A stretch of 64,000 nt of DNA from Juglans regia (lineage: Eukaryota > Streptophyta > Magnoliopsida > Fagales > Juglandaceae): NCBI RefSeq assembly GCF_001411555.2, contig NC_049912.1, positions 21,585,722 through 21,649,721 on the forward strand, given 5' to 3'. Below are positions 49,601-59,014 of the stretch, one piece after another (position 1 is the first letter of the stretch; the number at the start of each line of letters is the position of its first letter). The notes below the pieces were generated by a model that searched no databases, was not told the origin of the DNA, and was given only the letters and a program-made list of their open reading frames with translations. The translations under genes were made by a program, and so were the position numbers.

Positions 49601-52190
49601 TCCTTCTTTACTTACTTGGAAGATGTGGTTTTGGAGGGAAATGGCAGAAATGGGTAGAATTTTGCATCTCTTCAGCTTGTTTTCTATCTTGGTAAATGGA
49701 TCACCGGTGGGTTTCTTCAACTCCTCTCATGGCTTGAGACATGGAGATCCGCTTTCTCCTTTACTATTCTTATTTGTCATGGAAGCTCTTAGCAAGATGA
49801 TTGAGGGTCTGGTAGACGGTGGGTTACTCCATGGTTTTTCGTAGGGGTGTAACCGGTCCGGTCCGGTTTTGGATAAAATCTAGAACCGAACCGGTATGTA
49901 CCGGTTTTGTATTTTTCAAAACCGATTACGCACCGGTTACCCTCCTAAACCGGTACTTCCGGTTTTACCGGTTTCCGGTCCGATCCGGTCCGGTTTTTCG
50001 ATTTTTTTAAAATGTAAATTTTACAATTTGTCATTAAAAATTTGTTTATAAAAAAAAAAATTGATTTAAAAAAAAACTGTTTTATACTTTTATTAATATA
50101 TTAGACTATATAATAGTATTAATATTAGACTATTGGTATAGTTATAAATTATATATTAGTATTAGTTATAAACTTTTAGTGATTTAGTATTAATATTTTA
50201 TGTAATAATTTATAAATTATAATAAGAAATTATTTCATATATGAATATATATGTTATATATAAAATTTCACATAAAAATTTATAATTATACATTATATAT
50301 AAAAATTATATATATTAATATTTAATATATATAAAATATTTTGTATAAAACTTATATATAAAAATATTATTTTTTATTTTTTTTTTGATCAACCGGTCCG
50401 GTCCGGTCCAAAAAATCCCGGAACCAAAACCAGACCGGAACCGCCCGGTTTTTACGTTTTAAAAACCGGTTCCGGACCGGACCGGTTCAAAACCGGTAAA
50501 GCCGGTCCGGTCCGGTTTTCCAGTTTGACTTTACACCCCTAGTTTTTCGGTGGGGAATGACATCTTAACATTTCTCACTTGTTATTTGTTGGTGACACGC
50601 TTATCTTTTGTGGTGCACACCTTGGACAAGTCCAAGCCTTGAGGGCGCTACTCCTTTGTTTTGCTGTTGTGTCAAGTTTGAGCATCAACCTTGCAAAGTC
50701 GGAAATAGTGCCAATGGGGGTTGTCCCCGATGTGGAGATTTTAGCTACTATCTTGGGATGCAAGATATCTTCTCTTCCTATGAAGTATCTTGGCTTACTG
50801 TTAGGTGCTTCATTTAAATCTGAAAAGATTTGGAATGATGTAGTCAAAAGGGTGGAGTGCAGATTGGTAGCTTGGAAGAGGCTTTACTTGTCGAAATGCG
50901 ATAGGTTGACTTTGATTAAAAGCACTCTTTCAAACTTACCCACTTATTTTCTATCGTTGTTCCCGCTTCCTACAAAGGTGGCTAACCGCATTGAGAGGCT
51001 ACAAAGGGACTTCTTATGGAGTGGATTGGGGGATGAGTTCAAATTCTATCTGGTTAATTGGTCAACAGTTTGTACCCCAATTTTTGGGAGAGGGTTGGGG
51101 ATTCGCCATTTGATGAAATTTAATCAAGCTCTTTTGGATAAGTGATTGTGGAGGTACCAAAATGAAATGGAGGCCTTATGGAAGTCTGTTATAGACTCAG
51201 TTTGGGGAGGATGGTGCTCGAATGAGGTACGAGGCACTCTTAGAGTGGATTTGTGGAAAAACATTAGGAGCCTTTGGGGGATCTTCCGAGGACATGAACA
51301 TTTTATTATAGGCGATGGTTCGTGTGTCCCTTTTTGGGTTGATATATGGTGTGGTAACCTTTGTCTACGAGATACCTTCCCTGCCATCTTTGCGCTTGCT
51401 AGAGTAAAGGAGGCATCGATTGCCAAACTTCTGGTCTTTTCAAATGGCACCTATGAATGGAATATTGACTTCATTAGGGCAGTTCATGATTGGGAGTTGG
51501 AGTCTATTACAGAGTTCTTTGCGACATTATATTCCGCAAGTATACCAGGGGGCATTGGAGACAAGATGCTTTGGAATCATTCTAAGAAAGATATTTTCTT
51601 TGTCAGTTCTTTTTATCAAAAGCTCATGAACTCTGGATTGTCTATGCTTTCATGGAAGAGCATATGGAAGACGAAAGCTTCCTCAAAAGTAGCTTTCTTT
51701 GTCTGGACAACATCTTTGGACAAGATTCTCACTACAAATAATTTGAGGAAACGACGGGTTATTGTCCTAGATTGGTGTTGTATGTGTAAGAAGTATGGGG
51801 AGTCAGTTGATCATCTGGTTTTACATTGCGAGGTGGCCAAGGTTATATGGATTGGTGGATTTCCTCGCAAGCTGGAGAGGACTATATGGCAATTCTTAGG
51901 TAGCGGCAATTTGTAGATTGGTACCAATATGCTTGTGTTGGTGTATTTGGAGGGAGAGAAATGCTCGATGTTTCAATGATCAAGAGAGAACAATGTATGA
52001 GCTTAAAGTTTTCTTTTTTAAGTCATTGTTCTTATGGGTGGGGGCTATAGTTTGTAACGGACTTAGTGTTCATGACTTTCTTCTTTCTATTGTAACCTCT
52101 AGCTAGGCATTTTTCATGTATACTTCCTGTGTACCTGGGATTTGCCTTTTTCTATGAATACAATATCTTTGATTACCTATAAAAAAAAGT
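46692..52190 (+). mobile_element. Degenerate L1-type LINE retrotransposon
   Basis: In order: an ORF1-like region with stops (46750-47815), an endonuclease starting KPKILSWNVRGLHDP and CLQETELE (47820-48560), and a reverse transcriptase with SDKAPGPDGF (about 49170), [44 protein letters not shown] and [13 protein letters not shown] zf-RVT domain follows (WKSIWKTKASSKVAFFVW... CMCKKYGESVDHLVLHC, 51650-51850). The 3' end has GTATACTTCCTGTGTACCTG and a short poly(A). A 700-bp hAT MITE splits the reverse transcriptase at 49842-50541. In-frame stops and loss of the FADD catalytic motif (SHLLFVGDT) make it inactive. There is no RNase H domain. Confidence 0.88.
49842..50541. mobile_element. hAT MITE inserted in the LINE, perfect 8-bp target duplication
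   Basis: The ends TAGGGGTGTAACCGGTCCGG and, reversed, TAGGGGTGTAAAGTCAAACT are flanked by GTTTTTCG at 49834-49841 and 50542-50549. Both arms are built from repeated ACCGGTCCGGTCCGG-type blocks around an AT-rich centre, so a strong hairpin is possible. No coding capacity. Removing it and one duplication copy restores the surrounding reverse-transcriptase reading frame. Confidence 0.92.
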
Positions 52191-52201
52191 ATTTTCTTTT
52201 T

Positions 52202-52495
52202 GTAGACCTACTTATAATTTTTTTTTCCTTTTGTAGATCTGACATTCTATTATTGTATGATATTACATGCATACTTTACTCCAATGGATGAGCTTAGAAG
52301 TATATTTTTCAATATTTTACTCCATTGGTCGATTATAATTGATTTTAATGGTAGTAGGCCTACTTATAATTTTTTTTTGTAGATCTGACATTCTATTCTT
52401 GTATGATATTACATGCATACTTTACTCCAATGGATGAGCTTAGAAGTATAATTTTCAATATTTTACTTGATTGGTCAATTGTAATTGATTTAATG
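52202..52495. repeat. Imperfect tandem duplication of about 146-152 bp
   Basis: GATCTGACATTCTATT...GTATGATATTACATGC and CTTTACTCCAATGGATGAGC occur twice, starting at 52236 and 52382. The units begin GTAGACCTACTTATAA (52202) and GTAGGCCTACTTATAA (52354) and differ by a 6-bp indel. Confidence 0.88.
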
Positions 52496-52499
52496 GCAT

Positions 52500-52628
52500 G
52501 TCTTTTTGTGACTTCCTTGTATCACTAAACTAGCTTGCATAGGCAACACTCTTGTATATGTCCCATATACTCGGGCCGTTATCTATTTTATGCTCAATAA
52601 GATTTTGTTTATCGATAAAAAAATGATA
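52500..52628 (+). mobile_element. LINE 3' tail fragment
   Basis: It contains CTTGTATATGTCCCATATAC, GCTCAATAAGATTTTGTTTA and a short poly(A), the same layout as the tails at 46630-46690 and 52100-52190. Probably a severely 5'-truncated LINE insertion. Confidence 0.55.
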
Positions 52629-52901
52629 TTACTTGCATACTAGTATTATATGCTCACATGAATCAAGATCCCCTAAACTTCTTGTCTGAAATTGAGGACC
52701 TAAAGTGGGAGAAAGACAAATGAAGTACTGGGCCCAAACTCATTTATTGAGCATTTAATGGTAGCTGAAAAATTGATACAAACCACTATAAGTGCTATGG
52801 ACCCACTTCATATCTCTCTTCTACTTTAGGGAAGATTTTTAGGGGATCTGGTCTGACTCCCGCAATTTGTCTATGTCTTCCCATATATGATGACTCTTTG
52901 T

Positions 52902-53324
52902 TGTACCCTAGATTATGAGTAAAAAGGTGGTGAATGGGACTTTGCATTACTTGGAAGGGAGGAAGTCCAAACCCTTCATAATGACTCCCAGGGAAGTCCG
53001 AACCCCTAGGGGTTGGCTCAAGTGGTAAAGACCTTGGTTTTGGTAGTATGCTCCCTATAGGTCTAAGGTTCAAATTATCTTGGGTGCAAACAATTTCTAG
53101 GGGTCATTGGACAACGGGAACTTCCTCTTGAATTACCCTAGGTGCACTTGGGGGAAACTTCTTGCTGAGAGCCTATGCACCCCCGAAATTAGTTGGAACT
53201 TTTTTCTCGGACACCCCGTGCCAATAAAAAAAATGACTCTAAGGGGCTCCAATTGTAACCCTTGACTAGTTCTTTTTGTGTATGGGCTTAGATGTGGCTT
53301 GGACTTTCTCTTTGGGTCATTGCA
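52902..53324 (-). mobile_element. Third copy of the 172-bp LTR family, split by a SINE
   Basis: Outside the SINE the sequence follows the other LTR copies: GGTGGTGAATGGGACTTTGC, then after the insertion CTCCAATTGTAACCCTTGAC and TAGTTCTTTTTGTGTATGGG. The ends are TGTACCC and CATTGCA. It is degraded and no target duplication is visible; the strand is uncertain. Confidence 0.65.
52988..53231 (+). mobile_element. tRNA-derived SINE inserted in an LTR
   Basis: A-box region GGTTGGCTCAAGTGGTAAAG and B-box-like GGTCTAAGGTTCAAATTA, then GTGCAAACAATTTCTAGGGG and a short A-rich tail. Flanks AATGACTC (52980-52987 and 53232-53239) are the target duplication. It belongs to the same family as the SINE at 54772. 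Confidence 0.83.
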
Positions 53325-53436
53325 AATTATATAAAATGTCAATCCTAACTTGAAGTGTTGGCTTTGAGTTGTGCCGCCTATGATAGACTTGACCTAATGA
53401 GAACATCACAGATTTAAAGGGGTGGGGGATGGGGGG

Positions 53437-53804
53437 AGAACCCCAGATTGTGTATGGAAAGGTGGTGAATGGAGTCAAAACATTGCATGGGAGGAGAAGT
53501 TCAAACCCTTTATAATGATTTCAAGGCACTCCGATTGTAACTTTGACTAAGGGTAGGTTTGGGGGGTGAAATGAGAATTTTGTGTTTTGTTTTAGTAATT
53601 AAAATATTATGTTTTAGTATTATTATTGTATTGGGATTTGAAAAAGTTGAATTGTTTATTATATTTTGTATGTGGATTTGAAAAAAGTGTAATGATGAGA
53701 TGAGATGAGAAGAGAATTTTGTGTCTCATCCCACCCCCCAAACCTGCTTTAAGTCTGTTGGAGTATAGGCTTAGATGTGACTCGTGCCTTTTTTGGGTCG
53801 TCAC
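53437..53804 (-). mobile_element. Fourth copy of the LTR family, split by a Harbinger-like MITE
   Basis: GGTGGTGAATGGAGTCAAAA, CATTGCATGGGAGGAGAAGT and CCGATTGTAACTTTGACTAA precede the MITE. GTTGGAGTATAGGCTTAGAT and GGGTCGTCACA follow it, in the same order as in the other LTR copies. The outer limits are approximate and the strand is uncertain. Confidence 0.6.
53551..53749. mobile_element. Harbinger/Tourist-like MITE with TAA target sites (199 bp)
   Basis: The left GGGTAGGTTTGGGGGGTG and the reversed right AAGCAGGTTTGGGGGGTG are inverted ends, both followed by ATGAGA. It is flanked by TAA at 53548-53550 and 53750-53752, the 3-bp duplication expected of PIF/Harbinger MITEs. The core AAAAAGTTGAATTGTTTATT and TGATGAGATGAGATGAGA is a motif I associate with walnut-family repeats. 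Confidence 0.8.
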
Positions 53805-53809
53805 AGTCA

Positions 53810-54580
53810 TTGAACCCAAATTGGTTCCAATCTATAGGTAAATCTTAGGGGCCTTGACAGCAAAAGCTCCCAGAATAAGAGAAGTTCCCCTAGACAATGG
53901 CTTTGAAGCCTACTTCATCCCTTCGCCTTTCATTTCCTACACATTTAGAAATTAAAATTCTCCACCTCTCTCTCTTTCTCTCAATTTCCTGCCGAAATGT
54001 TGATCTAACTCCCATAGTTACCTTTAAAGATGTTTGGATTGATTTTAAAATGATTTTGAAAAAAATTGAAAATCTCTCTCTAACCAAACATGGCCTTACT
54101 AATCTCCCCCAAAATTTCCTTCCTTTTCTTACTATTTTTATATTTTGGGTAGGAAATTGAGCTTCAGCCACTTCACAAATGCTAGAAGGTTAAAAAAAAA
54201 AAAAAAAAAATACCACTCTGATTACCCTTCAATTATCCTTTGATCTAATTTACTTGTTATCCATTGACTTCTTGTTTTCTTGGGTTTGATTGAATGTTTG
54301 CTTAACTAATTTGTTCCTGAGTAGTTAATATTTTATTTAGATGAGTATTTTAATATTGTTTTATCTTTTACTCTTGCCTTTTTTTGGGCGGTTGCCTAAT
54401 GCTCTGTTCTGTTGCTGAGGAAACCTAGATCGATAGTTGCTGGCTTTACGATTTGAGTGCTCTCAAAGTGAGAATAAGGAAATGAGAATCTAAAGCATTG
54501 TGTTAGCTTCATTACCACCCCCCCCCCCCCTTTCCTTGGGGGGTTTTTTGGAAATGTTTTTTGAAAGTTTTTTCTGCTTC
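53810..54580. other. Spacer with homopolymers
   Basis: No gene is recognised. A poly(A) near 54193-54211 and a C13 run near 54519-54531 are the only notable features. Confidence 0.5.
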
Positions 54581-54820
54581 AGCTGAGAAATGGGTTCACA
54601 TTTGATTGCCTTTTCAGTTCATTGTTTAGAATCAAGTTATTTATTGATCAAAACCCCAAGGGGTTGTCTCAAGTGGTAAGGACCTTGGTCTTACCACTTG
54701 AGCTGAGAAATGGGTTCACATTCGATTACCTTTTCAGTTCATTGTTTACAATCAAGTTATTTATTGATCAAAGCCCCAAGGGGTTGGCTCAAGTGATAAG
54801 GACCTTGGTCTTAGTTATGC
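54581..54820. repeat. 120-bp tandem duplication including the 5' part of a SINE
   Basis: AGCTGAGAAATGGGTTCACA begins at 54581 and again at 54701. Each unit holds the same flank, the same TTATTTATTGATCAAA target site and the start of the same SINE. The first unit stops about 50 bases into the SINE (ACCTTGGTCTTA) and then returns to the flank; the second continues into the full SINE. Confidence 0.9.
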
Positions 54821-55019
54821 TCCATCCAGTTCTAAGGTTCAAACCCTTGGGTTCAAACAATTTCTAGGGGCCACATCCCATTGGTGAAAAGCCAATCATT
54901 TTACCTGATCTGTGTAGTGGGGATGCGTTACACGGGTCTAGGGTTTATTTGGGTTAAAGACATGTTGCATTTACACCGTCTTTGGGATTCCTCGTCATTA
55001 AAAAAAAAAAAAAAAATTC
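54772..55019 (+). mobile_element. tRNA-derived SINE with TTGATCAA target duplication
   Basis: GGGGTTGGCTCAAGTGATAA carries the A box and TTCTAAGGTTCAAACC the B box. The body AACAATTTCTAGGGGCCACA leads to a poly(A) at 54999-55016. TTGATCAA flanks it at 54764-54771 and 55020-55027. Confidence 0.87.
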
Positions 55020-55296
55020 TTGATCAATTTTTCTTAGTAACTTGTTCCATAACATTTATCTTATCTTTTTCTTTTTAGCTGTATAGGCAATTGGTTGCAT
55101 ATAAACTGTGGTTTAGGCTCGTATTGAAATTCTCTGTGCCTTTTTTTGGTAAAAGGATAAGGGTTTTTTTTTTTTTTTAAATAGCAATGTAAAAGTATTC
55201 CCACTTTGCTAATCGTTCAATCCATAAATTGACTGTTTTATTTTGTATCTATGTAGTTTTGATACTGATCCTAATAATGAAGAGTGCGGAAACACC

Positions 55297-57603
55297 ATGG
55301 TTATAAAGGCGTATCCTGTAGGTATGGTACGTGCAACAGATGTCAATGGAATGGATGAAACAGAGTTTGGATTTGAGCCACATGTGGGGTTAGAGTTTGA
55401 TTCAGCAGATGATGCGCGGGAGTTATACAGCCTATATGCAAAGCGTATGGGCTTTAAGATTCGAACAGGTCAGCTGTACCGATCAAGAACTGATGGTTCA
55501 GTTGCTTCTAGAAGATTTGTGTGCTCAAAGGAGGGTTTTCAGCTCAATTCACGATCAGGCTGTCCAGCATTCATAAGGGTGCAGAGACGTGATACTGGGA
55601 AGTGGGTTATTGACCACTTCCTGAAGGACCACAATCATGATCTCGAGCATACGGATGAAAAATGCCCTCCCTTTATGCTGCCAAAGACACCTATAGTTAA
55701 GAATTTGATGACCGATGTAGCCCATAAGCCAAAAGTCAAATGGCTTGAGGAAGTAGAGGGTGGACAGCCATGTACATCTGGCGTTATTAAACGCGTTAAA
55801 AGGGAAGGAGATGGAGGGCGATTCCAAGATGATGGAGGGCGATTCCAAGATGAACCTCGTGTGGGTTTAGAGTTCAATTCAGCTAATGAAGCACATGAAT
55901 TTTATCATGCATATGCGGCCAATAAAGGATTTAGAATTCGGATTGGTCAATTGTTTCGTTCAAAGCTTGATGGGTCAATTACATCCAGGCGATTTGTGTG
56001 CTCAAAGGAAGGTTATCAACATCCTTCAAGAGTAGGTTGTGGAGCATATATGCGTATTAAGAGACAAGATTCTGGAAGGTGGGTAGTGGACCGTCTTAAA
56101 AAAGATCACAATCACGAACTCGGGGCTCAAATGGAAGCTCAAATGGAAACTCATAAGAAAAGCTCTAATGCTTCCAATAAGTTCATAGCAGAGGCAAGTG
56201 ATGGGCTGGAAAATAAAAATTTAGTTACCATGTGTAACGGAAACTTTGTCAAAAGATGTCGAGAAAACTGCATCGAAAGTGATTGGTACAGTATGCTTTT
56301 TGAGTATTTTCAAAGCAGACAAGCAGAGGATACAGGATTCTTTTATGCAGTCGAAGTTAATGATGGTAATTGCATGAGCATTTTTTGGGCTGATGGCCGG
56401 TCTAGGTATTCATGCAGTCAGTTTGGTGATACGATTGTTCTAGATACTTCATACAAGAATAGTATGTATTTGGTTCCTTTTGCAACTTTTGTGGGAGTTA
56501 ACCACCACAGGCAACCAGTGCTTCTTGCTTGTGCTCTGATTGCTGATGAATCTAAGGAGTCTTACTCGTGGTTATTTAAAACTTGGCTCAGGGCAATGTC
56601 AGGGCGATGTCCACTGTCGATAATAGCTGATCAAGACACAGCCATCCAACAAGCAATACTGGAAGTCTTTCCTGGAACCCATCATCGTTTTTCGTCGTGG
56701 CAACTTAAGGCAAAAGAAAGGGAATTTCTCAGTTTAATGGATAATGGTTTTAAATGTGAATACGAAAATTGTGTTCTCCAAAGTCAGACGACTAATGAAT
56801 TTGATATAGCATGGAATACCCTTCTCAACAGATATGACTTGAAGGAGAATGTTTGGCTGACAGAAATGTACAAAATGCGTGCAAGTTGGGTGCCACTGTT
56901 CTTACGGGGCACCTTTTTTGCTGGCATTCCCATAAATGAAAGCATTGACTCGTTCTTTGGCACACTCTTGAATGCCCATACACCGGTCTCAGAGTTTGTT
57001 TCAAGATATGAGAGAGGCCTTGAGCGTCGTCGCGAGGACGAAAGAAAAGAGGACTTCAACTCTTTTAACTTGCAGGCTTTTTTGCAGACAAAGGAACCAG
57101 TAGAAGAACAGTGTAGAAGGTTATACACGCTTACTGTGTTCAAGATATTTCAAAAGGAGCTTCTGCAAAGCTACAGTTACCTTGGACTTAAAATTTATGA
57201 AGAAGGGGCGGCCAGTAGATATTTGGTGCGTAAGTGTGGGAATGAGTATGAGAAAAATATAGTTGCATTTTGTGCATCCAATCTCAACGTGGGTTGTAGC
57301 TGTCAAATGTTTGAATTCGAAGGGGTGCTGTGCAGACATGTCTTGAGAGTTCTTCAAATATTAGATGTAAGAGAAATCCCGCCTCACTTCATTTTACATC
57401 GGTGGACAAGAAATGCCGAGTATGGTATCATTCGCGATGTTGAATCCGGGGGTACTTCTCAAGAATTTAGAAATTTGATGCTGTGGAGTTTGAGAGAAAC
57501 AGCATGTAAATACATAGAAGCTGGTGCAGCATCTATTGAAAAGTACAAACTTGCATATGAGATTATGCGGGAGGGCGGAAGAAAGCTTTGTTGGCAAAGG
57601 TAA
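55297..57603 (+). CDS. FRS7/FRS12-like: FAR1-RELATED SEQUENCE 7/12-like transcription factor (768 aa)
   Basis: FRS proteins are domesticated Mutator transposases; FRS7 and FRS12 repress growth and flowering genes in Arabidopsis. The first ATG in frame is MVIKAYPVGM at 55297. The exon probably begins near 55255 after TATGTAG, so 55255-55296 would be leader. Two FAR1 DNA-binding domains at about 28-117 and 187-276 each carry RRFVCSKEG and end DHNHDLE or DHNHELG, with Cys/His zinc ligands. The MULE transposase domain has IVLDTSYKN (D383) and IIADQDTAIQ (D445). The SWIM zinc finger GCSCQMFEFEGVLCRHVLRV lies near 667-687. It has a single coding exon. Residues 172-185 are a small tandem duplication (GGRFQDD / GGRFQDE). 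Two FAR1 domains distinguish FRS7/12 from most relatives. It converges with ABCI12. Confidence 0.94.
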   Translation: MVIKAYPVGMVRATDVNGMDETEFGFEPHVGLEFDSADDARELYSLYAKRMGFKIRTGQLYRSRTDGSVASRRFVCSKEGFQLNSRSGCPAFIRVQRRDTGKWVIDHFLKDHNHDLEHTDEKCPPFMLPKTPIVKNLMTDVAHKPKVKWLEEVEGGQPCTSGVIKRVKREGDGGRFQDDGGRFQDEPRVGLEFNSANEAHEFYHAYAANKGFRIRIGQLFRSKLDGSITSRRFVCSKEGYQHPSRVGCGAYMRIKRQDSGRWVVDRLKKDHNHELGAQMEAQMETHKKSSNASNKFIAEASDGLENKNLVTMCNGNFVKRCRENCIESDWYSMLFEYFQSRQAEDTGFFYAVEVNDGNCMSIFWADGRSRYSCSQFGDTIVLDTSYKNSMYLVPFATFVGVNHHRQPVLLACALIADESKESYSWLFKTWLRAMSGRCPLSIIADQDTAIQQAILEVFPGTHHRFSSWQLKAKEREFLSLMDNGFKCEYENCVLQSQTTNEFDIAWNTLLNRYDLKENVWLTEMYKMRASWVPLFLRGTFFAGIPINESIDSFFGTLLNAHTPVSEFVSRYERGLERRREDERKEDFNSFNLQAFLQTKEPVEEQCRRLYTLTVFKIFQKELLQSYSYLGLKIYEEGAASRYLVRKCGNEYEKNIVAFCASNLNVGCSCQMFEFEGVLCRHVLRVLQILDVREIPPHFILHRWTRNAEYGIIRDVESGGTSQEFRNLMLWSLRETACKYIEAGAASIEKYKLAYEIMREGGRKLCWQR

Positions 57604-59014
57604 ACTGCTGAAAAACTGGTTGCACATCACTCCAACACTAAATTTTGTATTAATGAACGGGTGTGTGGAACCTTGGGTCATGTAACATAGACTGTGGACC
57701 TACCACGGAAAAGAATACTTCCCCCCGTTCAATTCAAAGCTGTGTGAATTATATACTTAGCCAATTGCCCGGTTTTTTTTCTTTGTTCAGTTATAAATTC
57801 CAATCTTTGGATGGGGTTAAGATTATTCTGAGGATTGTTAGGTGTTATGAAAGAGCAGGCAACCATCACTGTGTTGTCTCCAACCCCCATGCGGGAAGCT
57901 TTCCCATCAGTTTACCTTCCCCCTTTTGTTATATCCATAATTTTGGCTGTGGCAAAAGATCCTGCCCCTCTCACCAGCTTTATACTTCACCTTACTCGTT
58001 GAAAAAAAAAAAGGGAAAAACATAGACTGCTATTAGTCGGAACTAAAAGGGGATGTGAATATTTGCTGCATGCTTGTGAATATTGTATACAATTTTACAA
58101 ATTTACAAAGTGCATAATGCATATAAGAGGTAGAAAAGTTCCTAGTATTTGCGCATTAGGGTGGTGGCTATGGTGGTGCAGAAGAGAGAGAACCCGATGA
58201 CTTTCGACTTCCTACCTGATAAGCCATCTCTGCCTCCATTCAGCCTCGCCACCAATTTCTTTTTCTCCATTCACCCTCACGTTCTCTCAACTTCCCTATG
58301 TGAAGTGTGTACGGAATCAACGAAACAATGAGAATTGTGGAAACTCCACCCCGATTTCATCAACAACAAAACAATAACGATTGCAAAAAAACATATATAG
58401 TTGGCTAGCCAAGTGTACTCCAAGAGTTGGGATCAACACTGTTTGGAGTTGAGTTGAGTGAGGTCAGGATGGATGTCTACAGGCTATACAATGTTTCTCA
58501 TTTTTCGTTACGCGCTTTTCTAAGTTGCAACCTAATAAAACTAGCTAATGTATACTTTCAAGAAACATTACATGATGTCGTGAACGAACTATCTTGCAGT
58601 ACAAATCAACAGCAGCCAAACCTTAGAACTCCAAAGGTAAGGATTGAGAGCTGCTATAGATACAATCGAGATTGAGAAATGACTTGTTAACTTATATATT
58701 AGATAAACAACTTGTAATTTGGTTGGCAGGCACTGTCGATAACCTCTAAATGCTTCTCTGTATGAATTGTGAATTTGAAAATAATAAATTGCAAAAGTTA
58801 ACAAGTTGTAAAGTGACATGCATCCCCACTAAAGATAAAGGGGACGAGTCCAAATAGATGTTTAGTCTCGAAAACAGCGAGAAGCTCCGTTACCTGCCAA
58901 CCAAATCAATCAAAGTGACTAAAGTGCACAAAAATAATAAAATCCACTCCAACTCACAGTAAAATCTTAGAAGCAGAGAACTTACCAGAGCAAGTGAGCA
59001 AGTGGGCGTGAGTA
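57604..59014. other. FRS 3' UTR and convergent spacer
   Basis: No further gene. It contains the 3' ends of FRS (+) and ABCI12 (-). Open frames near 57663-58025 and 58427-58675 show no family and are probably UTR or spacer. Confidence 0.55.

Noticed and set aside
55243..55296. Upstream extension of the FRS protein from TTG at 55243
   Set aside because: It is not an ATG and would cross a likely splice acceptor (TATGTAG near 55254). The first ATG in frame is at 55297.
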